Positions 1-5,767 of a DNA stretch of 6,125 nt are shown piece by piece. The position numbers were made by a program, and so were the translations under genes. The stretch lies in assembly GCA_009937085.1 (NCBI GenBank), contig JAACDD010000045.1, positions 1 through 6,125 on the forward strand. The letters run 5' to 3'. Position 1 is the first letter of the stretch. Each line of letters opens with the position of its first letter. Origin of the DNA: Bacteroidota bacterium. GTDB lineage: Bacteria > Bacteroidota > Bacteroidia > Flavobacteriales > Flavobacteriaceae. The notes beneath the pieces are model-generated. The model had not been told where the DNA came from, did no database searches, and saw nothing but the letters and a program-made list of their open reading frames with translations.

Positions 1-1097
1 AGGTCTACATAAATTTGACGGTCAAAACGTCCAGCGCGCATAAGGGCTTTGTCTAGAACATCAGCACGATTCGTTGCTGCAATTACAATAACGTTCGTAT
101 TCGTACCGAAACCATCCATTTCAGTAAGTAGCTGATTTAGTGTGTTTTCACGTTCGTCGTTAGACCCTGTCATGTTGTTTTTTCCACGTGCACGTCCAAT
201 AGCATCAATCTCATCTATAAAAATAATAGCAGGCGATTTGTCTTTAGCTTGCTTAAATAAGTCACGCACACGCGATGCGCCCACTCCCACAAACATCTCT
301 ACAAAATCTGACCCTGAAAGCGAAAAAAACGGGACTTTTGCTTCACCGGCAACCGCCTTAGCCAATAGGGTTTTTCCTGTTCCTGGAGGTCCTACGAGCA
401 ATGCACCTTTAGGAATTTTACCACCTAACACGGTGTATTTTGTTGGATTTTTTAGAAAATCTACGATTTCTTGTACTTCTTCTTTTGCACCCTCAAGACC
501 TGCAACGTCTTTGAATGTGATTTTTACATCGGTTTTTTCGTCAAATAATTTCGCTTTTGATTTTCCGATATTAAATATTTGAGCACCGCCGCCACCGCCG
601 CCACCAGAAGACATACGACGCATGATAAATAACCAAATGGCAATGATAAGAATAAGAGGTAGAAAGCCAATAAGTACATCGAGCCAACGGTTTTCTACAG
701 TTCTAAATTCATAGCTAAATTCAACACCATTTGCTTCAGCTGCTTCTAATTTCTTTTGAAATAATTCTAGATTCCCAACTTCAAATTGATAATGTGGACC
801 AGCATCGTTAGTTCGCCCTAAAATATCTGAACTTTTGGCTTTTTTATGTTTGGTTTCTTGAAGTGCCTCTTCTGTTAAGGTTACTTGAGCGGTATTTTTA
901 TTCACTACAACAACACGACTAACTTCGCTGTCATTAAGGAAACGCTCAAATGTAGAAATATTGATTTTTTGATCCTCACCTAATCCATCTCCGCCGCCAA
1001 AAAATGACATTCCCAAAAAGAATAATACAATAGATCCGTAAAGCCAATATGGGTTTAGCGCTGGTTTTTTTGGTGGTGTTTTTTCGTTTTTAGGCAT
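1..1097 (-). CDS. ftsH: ATP-dependent zinc metalloprotease FtsH, N-terminal and AAA+ part (cut by window edge)
   Basis: FtsH is a membrane-anchored hexameric AAA+ protease that degrades misassembled membrane proteins and regulatory proteins. The 365 complete codons visible translate without interruption. They show a short cytoplasmic N-terminus, a first membrane segment (about residues 17-33), a periplasmic domain (about 40-138), a second membrane segment (about 139-158), a seven-glycine linker (165-171), then the AAA+ module. That module has Walker A GPPGTGKT (236-243), Walker B IIFIDEID (291-298) and the second region of homology ending in AGRFDR, with arginine fingers R357 and R360. The M41 peptidase domain with its HEXXH zinc site lies beyond base 1, so truncation is a window effect, not a pseudogene. 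The ATG at 1097 follows the rsfS stop by 2 bases, implying co-transcription and probably translational coupling. Identification is very secure. Confidence 0.97.
   Translation of the reverse strand, partial: MPKNEKTPPKKPALNPYWLYGSIVLFFLGMSFFGGGDGLGEDQKINISTFERFLNDSEVSRVVVVNKNTAQVTLTEEALQETKHKKAKSSDILGRTNDAGPHYQFEVGNLELFQKKLEAAEANGVEFSYEFRTVENRWLDVLIGFLPLILIIAIWLFIMRRMSSGGGGGGGAQIFNIGKSKAKLFDEKTDVKITFKDVAGLEGAKEEVQEIVDFLKNPTKYTVLGGKIPKGALLVGPPGTGKTLLAKAVAGEAKVPFFSLSGSDFVEMFVGVGASRVRDLFKQAKDKSPAIIFIDEIDAIGRARGKNNMTGSNDERENTLNQLLTEMDGFGTNTNVIVIAATNRADVLDKALMRAGRFDRQIYVD
585..605 (-). repeat. Seven-glycine codon tract in ftsH built on a 9-bp tandem unit
   Basis: Two exact tandem copies of a 9-bp unit (plus-strand CCGCCGCCA at 586-594 and 595-603) plus partial flanks encode seven consecutive glycines, FtsH residues 165-171. 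They link the second membrane segment to the AAA+ module. It is a small GC-rich island in otherwise AT-rich DNA. Glycine-rich linkers at this position are familiar in Bacteroidota FtsH, so its presence is expected; its length could vary by slippage. Confidence 0.85.
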
Positions 1098-1099
1098 AA

Positions 1100-1468
1100 C
1101 TAATATTTAGATTCCACAAGGGTTTGCTTGGCATCGCCCCAAAGTGATTCAATGTCGTAATGAGAACGTGTTTGTTTTTGGAAAATATGCACGACAATAT
1201 CAACAAAATCCATCAATACCCACTCGCTTGTATCTTGGCCTTCAACATGCCAAGGTTTTTCACGAAGGGCTTTACTAACTACTTTTTGTACTGAACTTGA
1301 TATGGCACGTACTTGTGTGTTGGAATTTCCAGAACATACCACAAAATATTGGCATACATTATTTTCAATTTCACGTAAATCTAAAATATTGATGTCTTCG
1401 CCCTTTACTTCTTCAACTCCTTCAATGATGTGCGCTAGCAGTGCGTCTGTGTTTGTTTTCTTTATCAT
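1100..1468 (-). CDS. rsfS: Ribosome silencing factor RsfS (YbeB/Iojap/DUF143 family)
   Basis: RsfS binds ribosomal protein uL14 on the large subunit and blocks subunit joining, lowering translation in starvation or stationary phase. The 122-residue product has the usual family length and spans the whole domain. Seen in it are the CSGNSNTQVRA segment (about residues 45-55), the EWVLMDFVDIVVHIF core (about 82-96) and the YDIESLWGDA C-terminal motif (about 104-113), all characteristic of the family. The start is an ATG at 1468 in an AT-rich leader without a Shine-Dalgarno sequence, normal for Bacteroidota. It is first in an apparent two-gene unit with ftsH: its TAG stop lies 2 bases before the ftsH ATG. 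Expression probably starts in the intergenic region to its right, where a candidate promoter is listed. Confidence 0.95.
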   Translation of the reverse strand: MIKKTNTDALLAHIIEGVEEVKGEDINILDLREIENNVCQYFVVCSGNSNTQVRAISSSVQKVVSKALREKPWHVEGQDTSEWVLMDFVDIVVHIFQKQTRSHYDIESLWGDAKQTLVESKY

Positions 1469-1517
1469 GCAATTTCTGTCTTTGTAAAAGTAGTTGATAA
1501 TTATGTAACTAAGTCTA

Positions 1518-1551
1518 CAAAAACATTAGTTTTGTTATCAAACTAACCAAA
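1518..1551 (-). promoter_or_regulatory. Candidate Bacteroidota-type promoter for rsfS-ftsH
   Basis: Read on the minus strand, TTTG (1551-1548) is followed after 22 bases by TGTTTTTG (1525-1518). The known Flavobacterium pattern is a -33 TTG, 17-23 bases, then -7 TAnnTTTG, so the spacing fits and the -7 box has one mismatch (G for A at position 2). The implied start near 1511 would give an rsfS leader of about 40 bases. This is pattern matching in AT-rich DNA, so chance is a real alternative. Confidence 0.3.
1526..1546. repeat. Perfect 7-bp inverted repeat, possible operator
   Basis: TTAGTTT (1526-1532) and AAACTAA (1540-1546) are exact reverse complements separated by 7 bases. The pairing can be extended by two bases with a single bulged T. 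It falls exactly in the spacer between the -33 and -7 boxes of the candidate rsfS promoter and overlaps the only rightward -7-like box (1527-1534). That position suits a repressor or activator site. AT-rich palindromes of this size also arise by chance, and no T-run follows to suggest a terminator. Confidence 0.5.
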
Positions 1552-1584
1552 TTTTATGCCACCTAGACAATTATAAATTATTTA

Positions 1585-1623
1585 ATGTCAATATTGGTAA
1601 AAAGTAAACAATGTATGTCAATA
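1585..1623 (+). repeat. Direct repeat ATGTCAATA, two copies 30 bases apart
   Basis: ATGTCAATA occurs at 1585-1593 and 1615-1623, start to start 30 bases (close to three helical turns), upstream of the GH16 start codon. Such phasing would suit two activator contacts on one DNA face. Low sequence complexity makes chance plausible. Confidence 0.35.
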
Positions 1624-1692
1624 ATATTAAAATGATCTGCTAATAAAGACATTTTGTCAGCAACTAAATATTACAAATATGATTTTTACTAC

Positions 1693-3339
1693 ATGAAATT
1701 TCAATTAAAAAGAAAGTATTTTCCGAAAATTTTTCTGTTGATAGGGTTTTTTTCATTTGCACAGGTTTCTGTTTCTGTTAACGAAGACGTACAATGGTTA
1801 GGCTATATGCATCGCTTTGAAAATGTTAATGGTACAAAAGGAACATATATTTCTGGACAACCATTCAATGTAAATGACTTGGTTGCTTTAATTTCTACTG
1901 ACGAATCACATGCTATTACATTCAAGCCAAATACCAATTTATACAATACTACCAATTCATATTGGTCTGATGGTGCAGGTGATGGCAATAAATGGCTAGA
2001 GTCAAATGCCTATGTTGAGTACGCTGCCGGTACATATCCCGGGGGAGCAATAACGTTTGCGGCTGATATTATCTCATACACTCTTGACAATCGATACACG
2101 TTAAAAGCTTTTATAAAAGAGTTTACGCCCCAATATGAAAACGTAAATAGCGAAGTGGTTGCTATTGAAGGAAGTACATCAGCCATTAATATATCTTACA
2201 CACCAACAAATAATGGAAATGTAATTCAATATGGCTTTGTGCTTGAAGGCTTAAATGCAAACCCGAACACTGAATGGGGACAGGTTGAGGTTTCCTCGAT
2301 ACTAAACAACAATAACTTGGTATATCAACAAGTATGGGGAGATGAGTTTAACGATAACTCTGTTTATGATTCGAATGAGATCAATCCAATTGATGGCACT
2401 AAATGGTTTCATCAAACCAAATTACCCAACGGCTGGAGTTGGTATAATGGAGAAGTACAGCATTACACGGACGAAATAGCGAACACCTATGTTTCTGACG
2501 GAACACTAAAAATTCTCGCTAAACGTGAGGATTATACGGACCAGGGTCAGACAAAGGAGTTTACTTCGGCAAGATTAAACTCAAAATTTGCGTTTACCTA
2601 CGGAAAAGTTGAAGTACGTGCTAAGCTACCTACTGGCGTGGGAACTTGGCCTGCTATTTGGATGCTTGGAAAAAATATTACAGAACCAGGAGCATTTTGG
2701 GAGCAAGAGTTTGGAACAACTTCTTGGCCTGCCTGTGGTGAAATAGACATCATGGAGCATTGGGGAAGTAACCAAAACTATGTGAGTAGTGCTATGCACA
2801 CTCCTTCTTCTTCTGGTGGCACTATTAACCACGGAGGACAATCTATTGCTACAGTATCATCACAATTTCATTTGTATTCGCTAGAATGGACTCCGGAAAA
2901 AATGATTTTTTCTGTTGATGGGAATGTACATTACACCTACAATCCTGTTGAAAAAAACAGTAATACTTGGCCATTTAATGCTGATCAATATCTTCTTTTA
3001 AATATTGCTATTGAGTCTTCGATAGCGTCCAGTTTTGTAGAATCTGCCATGGAAATAGATTATGTTCGTATTTATCAATTGCAACAAACATTGAATGAAG
3101 AAGCGATCTCAGAAACAAACCCTCTACAGGTTTGGATAAACCATGATGGGAAAATCAAAATTCGGGCTTCTCATATTCTTGATGTTATTGTACTTTACGA
3201 TTTAAACGGTAGAGAGTTGTTTCGTAAAAAACCGAATAAAATGCATGTTACTTTAGATGCAGACGTATATAATGGACTATATGTTTTAAAAGCTGAAGCA
3301 AAAAACAAACGCTGGATTAGAAAAATTTTAATAAATTAA
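1693..3339 (+). CDS. Secreted GH16 family endo-beta-glucanase (laminarinase-like) with T9SS sorting domain
   Basis: Predicted extracellular endo-glycosidase of family GH16, most like beta-1,3-glucanases (laminarinases). Starting at the ATG at 1693 gives 548 residues with a clean signal peptide (KRK, hydrophobic core, likely cleavage after SFA at 21-23). An in-frame TTG at 1654 would only add 13 polar and aromatic residues before it, so I prefer 1693. About 32-199 form an N-terminal beta-rich domain also seen, from memory, in other Bacteroidota secreted proteins (GDGNKWLESNAYVE 96-109, LKAFIKEF, IQYGFVLEG); its function is unknown to me. The catalytic domain runs about 212-462: WGDEFN (215-220), GVGTWPAIWML (315-325), then GEIDIMEHWG (349-358) with nucleophile E350, D352 and acid/base E355, and H369. 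All catalytic residues are present. Residues about 477-548, with YDLNGRELF and a C-terminal GLYVLKAE stretch, are a type A T9SS sorting domain. No SusC/SusD or sulfatase genes are in view. Exact substrate is inferred. Confidence 0.93.
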   Translation: MKFQLKRKYFPKIFLLIGFFSFAQVSVSVNEDVQWLGYMHRFENVNGTKGTYISGQPFNVNDLVALISTDESHAITFKPNTNLYNTTNSYWSDGAGDGNKWLESNAYVEYAAGTYPGGAITFAADIISYTLDNRYTLKAFIKEFTPQYENVNSEVVAIEGSTSAINISYTPTNNGNVIQYGFVLEGLNANPNTEWGQVEVSSILNNNNLVYQQVWGDEFNDNSVYDSNEINPIDGTKWFHQTKLPNGWSWYNGEVQHYTDEIANTYVSDGTLKILAKREDYTDQGQTKEFTSARLNSKFAFTYGKVEVRAKLPTGVGTWPAIWMLGKNITEPGAFWEQEFGTTSWPACGEIDIMEHWGSNQNYVSSAMHTPSSSGGTINHGGQSIATVSSQFHLYSLEWTPEKMIFSVDGNVHYTYNPVEKNSNTWPFNADQYLLLNIAIESSIASSFVESAMEIDYVRIYQLQQTLNEEAISETNPLQVWINHDGKIKIRASHILDVIVLYDLNGRELFRKKPNKMHVTLDADVYNGLYVLKAEAKNKRWIRKILIN

Positions 3340-3393
3340 AAAATCCAATATCTATATTAATTTATAATACATAAAGTCTTTTAGTTTTAAGCA
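3340..3393 (+). other. Short gap between the GH16 gene and birA
   Basis: The 54-base AT-rich spacer contains no convincing terminator: only a 5-bp all-AT pairing, TATTA/TAATA, with no G or C. It has no usable promoter either: the one -7-like string, TAGTTTTA at 3382-3389, lies 4 bases before the birA ATG with one mismatch. birA may therefore be transcribed from the GH16 side or from a promoter inside the GH16 gene. Confidence 0.5.
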
Positions 3394-4125
3394 ATGCTTA
3401 TAATCAAACTTAGTACAATTGACTCTACCAACGCTTTTTTAAAGCAGTGGGTACAGCAAACCAAAGCACATAATGCCATTGCCGTTCGGACGGGGTATCA
3501 AACACATGGCAGGGGACGCATGGGCTCAAAATGGCATTCAGAAAGGGATCTTAACCTGTTGTGTTCGGTGTATATAGGTGAAATGTCGTTTGACAACAAC
3601 GCTATTTTTGAAATGAATAAACGTGTTTGTTTGGCTATTTTGGATACGCTGGTACCACAAAACATTCCTGCACTGCAAATCAAATGGCCAAACGACATTT
3701 TGTCAGCGGAAAAAAAAATTGGTGGTGTTTTAGTAGAACCCATATTGCGAGGAAAAGAAGTTACTGCTGTCGTAATTGGTTGCGGAATTAATGTCAACCA
3801 ACTGGAGTTTCCCAATTTGCCATGTGCTTCCTCGCTGCGTAAGGCTACAGGCAAATCGCAAGATATTGAGGCGCTATTTGAAAGTTTGGCTACAAATATC
3901 GAGGCTACGGTTCGTGCCAGCAGTACTGATAATTCAAGATATTTAGATGCGTTGTTTGGATTAAACCAAGCATGTAGTTTTGAAAGATTAGATGGAACAT
4001 CTTTTAGTGCCACGATTGTGGGCGTAGCTGATGATGGAAAATTAAAGGTCAAACACGCTGATGGCTCAACCGAACTTTTTGAGGAGAAAAAGCTGGTTTT
4101 TACAGCTTTTGCGAATTGCCAATAA
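3394..4125 (+). CDS. birA: Biotin-[acetyl-CoA-carboxylase] ligase, group I (no DNA-binding domain)
   Basis: Activates biotin with ATP to biotinyl-AMP and transfers it to the lysine of biotin carboxyl carrier proteins, loading acetyl-CoA carboxylase for fatty acid synthesis. The 243-residue protein begins directly with the catalytic domain: DSTN (10-13), the biotinyl-AMP loop GRGRMG (39-44), KWPNDIL (97-103), KIGGVLVEP (108-116) and GCGINVN (129-135). It ends with the small C-terminal beta domain (about 190-238). The winged-helix DNA-binding domain of Escherichia coli BirA is absent, so this form cannot be a BirA-type repressor, the usual state in Flavobacteriia. The ATG at 3394 is in place for the conserved N-terminus. 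Its last 26 bases overlap the 3' end of the opposing SRPBCC gene. It lies 54 bases downstream of the GH16 gene on the same strand. Confidence 0.95.
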   Translation: MLIIKLSTIDSTNAFLKQWVQQTKAHNAIAVRTGYQTHGRGRMGSKWHSERDLNLLCSVYIGEMSFDNNAIFEMNKRVCLAILDTLVPQNIPALQIKWPNDILSAEKKIGGVLVEPILRGKEVTAVVIGCGINVNQLEFPNLPCASSLRKATGKSQDIEALFESLATNIEATVRASSTDNSRYLDALFGLNQACSFERLDGTSFSATIVGVADDGKLKVKHADGSTELFEEKKLVFTAFANCQ

Positions 4126-4486
4126 GCGCCTCTAGGAATTGCGTCAATGGTTTTTTTACCATCATTTGCATCATGGGATTGATGTCACCTTCAAAGACCA
4201 ATTGAAGCTTTGTTTGCTCTTCTGAGGTACTCAAATTTGCATGGAGTTCAAACGGCACATTTCCGCCATTTGCAGCCAATACAACCTGATGGTGAGGCGT
4301 TTGTCGTTCCATCTTAAGTGGAATTACAGGCATGCTTCCTAGCTTAAAGCTAAAGTGAGATTCATCTATTATTCTAAAACTTGCCTCTTCAGGCATGAGT
4401 CTTTCGTAAGTGCTTGCTTGGGTAAGCTTTTCAAATACCTCTTCAATAGGACTATTTACGCTAGCTACACTACTTTCTATTGTCAT
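4100..4486 (-). CDS. Small SRPBCC-fold (START/polyketide cyclase-like) protein
   Basis: A 128-residue protein with the shape of a single SRPBCC ligand-binding domain: an N-terminal strand, the NSPIEEVFEKLTQASTYERLMP helix-loop region (about residues 11-32), a run of beta strands, and a long C-terminal helix holding PLTQFLEALIG. It has no signal peptide, no membrane segment and no catalytic signature, so it is likely a cytoplasmic protein binding a hydrophobic ligand. The function is unknown to me. It begins 3 bases after the pyrE stop on the same strand, implying one transcript and likely coupled translation. I recall this pairing with pyrE from other Flavobacteriia, but the functional link is unclear. 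Its 3' end overlaps birA by 26 bases. The fold call rests on sequence pattern alone. Confidence 0.8.
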   Translation of the reverse strand: MTIESSVASVNSPIEEVFEKLTQASTYERLMPEEASFRIIDESHFSFKLGSMPVIPLKMERQTPHHQVVLAANGGNVPFELHANLSTSEEQTKLQLVFEGDINPMMQMMVKKPLTQFLEALIGNSQKL

Positions 4487-4489
4487 AAT

Positions 4490-5131
4490 TTATGCTTTTG
4501 GCGTCCAAAGCTGTGGAGCTTCACGCCATTTTTTTAGAATTTTTTCTTGGTCAGGGGCAATATAATTTGTGGCAATTGCAGTATCTATTAATGCATTGTA
4601 TCCCGACAAGGTAGTAAGTTCAATAGCTGCATCCTGCATATTTTTTGTAGCCACATCAAACTCATAGCTAAACAAAGCGACCATGCCTAAAACATTGATG
4701 TTTTCTTTGCGCAATGCATCAACTGCTTGCAGACTGCTTTTGCCTGTGCTGATTAAATCTTCTATAACAACTGTAGGAGCAGCAGGGTCAAAATGTCCTT
4801 CAATTTGGTTTTGTCTGCCGTGTTTTTTCGGTTCTGGCCGCACATACATAAAGGGCAAATCAAGTGCATCAGCAACAAGCATTCCAATGCCAATCGCCCC
4901 TGTAGCAACACCTGCAATAGCTTTTACTTCAGGATAGCGGGTTTTAATTTCTTGTGCCATCGCATCGCGTAAAAACGTTCTGATGTTCGGATACGAAAGT
5001 GTGATTCTGTTATCGCAATAAATCGGAGATTTCCAACCGCTTGCCCATGTAAATGGGTTTTCTGGTTTAAGCTTTATTGCTTTAATTTGTAAAAGGTATT
5101 CGGCTACTTGTTGAGCAGTGGAGGATTCCAT
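4490..5131 (-). CDS. pyrE: Orotate phosphoribosyltransferase
   Basis: Converts orotate and PRPP to orotidine 5'-monophosphate, the fifth step of de novo pyrimidine synthesis, in the cytoplasm. Numbered from the ATG at 5131 the protein has 213 residues. Visible features are WASGWKSPIYCDNR (29-42), GVATGAIGIG (74-83), the flexible catalytic loop YVRPEPKKHGR (96-106) and the PRPP-binding motif VVIEDLISTGKSS (121-133). Three in-frame starts exist: TTG 5146, ATG 5137 and ATG 5131. I chose 5131 because MESSTAQQVAEYLLQIKAIKL-like N-termini with about 213 residues match the family as I recall it; ATG 5137 is the alternative. The SRPBCC gene follows after 3 bases. The divergent NUDIX gene starts only 15 bases away, so their control regions must overlap coding sequence. 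Confidence 0.95.
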   Translation of the reverse strand: MESSTAQQVAEYLLQIKAIKLKPENPFTWASGWKSPIYCDNRITLSYPNIRTFLRDAMAQEIKTRYPEVKAIAGVATGAIGIGMLVADALDLPFMYVRPEPKKHGRQNQIEGHFDPAAPTVVIEDLISTGKSSLQAVDALRKENINVLGMVALFSYEFDVATKNMQDAAIELTTLSGYNALIDTAIATNYIAPDQEKILKKWREAPQLWTPKA

Positions 5132-5143
5132 AGACATATAACG

Positions 5144-5151
5144 CAAATGTA
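5144..5151 (-). promoter_or_regulatory. Candidate -7 box (TACATTTG) just upstream of pyrE
   Basis: On the minus strand TACATTTG matches the Bacteroidota -7 consensus TAnnTTTG at every fixed base. It would start transcription within a few bases of the pyrE ATGs at 5137/5131, giving an almost leaderless transcript, and it overlaps the start codon of the divergent NUDIX gene. No TTG occurs at the expected 17-23-base spacing (the nearest gives 12), so the assignment is weak. Confidence 0.22.
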
Positions 5152-5767
5152 TAAAGTTTTTGTCAATAAGAAGGAAATTATCCTTGCCGTTGATGCACCT
5201 AAAAAGTCAAAAGCGAAAGTGCTTCCACTACAGAGCACTCCGCTAAATAAAATCATTCGTATTTTAAGAACAACCAAAGTAGAAACGCTTTACTTGGTGC
5301 ATCATAATCCCAAAAAGTTAGTGCCCTTATTTAAGAAAAAGCTGCCTGTTACAGTAGCTGCTGGCGGGGTAGTCCAAAACAAAGAAGGAAAATTACTTTT
5401 TATTTATCGCAAGAGGAGATGGGATTTGCCAAAAGGAAAAGTTGAAAAGGGCGAAACACTAGAAGAAGGAGCAAAGCGTGAGGTGAAGGAGGAAACAGGA
5501 GTGAAAAAAATAAAAGTAGGGGAGTTGGTAGGCGTAACCTATCATGTTTTTAAGCGTAGTAATCGCTATCAATTAAAAGAATCTCACTGGTTTCATATGA
5601 CTTCTAAACACGAAGGTGCGTTGGTGCCTGAAACTAAAGAAGATATTACCAAAGCAGTTTGGAAGGATAAAAAGAAGACATTAAAAGCATTGGAAAAAAC
5701 CTATCCAAATATCGCCCACTTGTTTGTTAAAGCAAAGCTGTTTAGATTTTTATCTGAGGAGGAATAA
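5147..5767 (+). CDS. NUDIX hydrolase with N-terminal extension
   Basis: NUDIX enzymes hydrolyse nucleoside diphosphates linked to another moiety, such as oxidised nucleotides, dinucleoside polyphosphates or nucleotide sugars. The 206-residue product carries a complete Nudix box at 97-119: G97, five residues, E103, seven residues, R111 E112, then E115 E116 and G118, with all metal-binding glutamates present. It is preceded by RRWDLPKGK. About 65 residues before the Nudix fold (MYKVFVNKKEII onward) form a lysine-rich extension also present, as I recall, in other flavobacterial members. The substrate cannot be read from the sequence. The start is ATG 5147; an upstream in-frame TTG at 5108 would lie inside pyrE and precede the conserved start. 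It overlaps the 3' end of coaD by 26 bases. A GGAGG at 5120-5124 is 22 bases before the ATG, too far to act as its ribosome site. Confidence 0.92.
   Translation: MYKVFVNKKEIILAVDAPKKSKAKVLPLQSTPLNKIIRILRTTKVETLYLVHHNPKKLVPLFKKKLPVTVAAGGVVQNKEGKLLFIYRKRRWDLPKGKVEKGETLEEGAKREVKEETGVKKIKVGELVGVTYHVFKRSNRYQLKESHWFHMTSKHEGALVPETKEDITKAVWKDKKKTLKALEKTYPNIAHLFVKAKLFRFLSEEE

Larger units (their letters stand above)
1469..1692. other. AT-rich divergent intergenic region between rsfS and the GH16 gene
   Basis: This 224-base stretch carries no convincing gene on either strand. It must hold the promoter for rsfS-ftsH (leftward) and probably one for the GH16 gene (rightward). It contains a perfect 7-bp inverted repeat, a candidate leftward promoter and a 9-bp direct repeat 30 bases apart (listed separately). 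On the plus strand, TAGTTTTG at 1527-1534 matches the Bacteroidota -7 consensus TAnnTTTG, but no TTG lies 17-23 bases before it and it would give a leader of about 150 bases. The GH16 promoter is therefore unresolved. Confidence 0.8.

Noticed and set aside
142..582. Plus-strand open frame of 146 codons
   Set aside because: It lies antisense within ftsH, whose minus-strand translation shows unmistakable AAA+ motifs. The plus-strand product has no recognisable domain.
1..1097. Truncated ftsH (and truncated coaD at the right edge) as pseudogenes
   Set aside because: Both frames are intact up to the window borders with all visible motifs, so the truncation is caused by the window limits.
1654..1692. 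Upstream TTG start for the GH16 gene
   Set aside because: It would add residues that spoil the N-terminus of a clean signal peptide; ATG 1693 gives a typical flavobacterial signal sequence.
3498..4052. Long minus-strand open frame (184 codons) opposite birA
   Set aside because: birA carries all its family motifs on the plus strand; the antisense product has no recognisable motif, signal or partner. Long antisense frames occur by codon bias.
4147..4162. Hairpin ATGGT-T6-ACCAT 21 bases after the birA stop, as a terminator
   Set aside because: The stem is only 5 bp, the T-run is in the loop rather than after the stem, and it lies within the SRPBCC coding sequence.
5108..5146. TTG starts extending the NUDIX gene (5108) and pyrE (5146)
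   Set aside because: Both would extend past ATG starts that match usual family N-termini and would create an overlap of the divergent genes for no visible reason.
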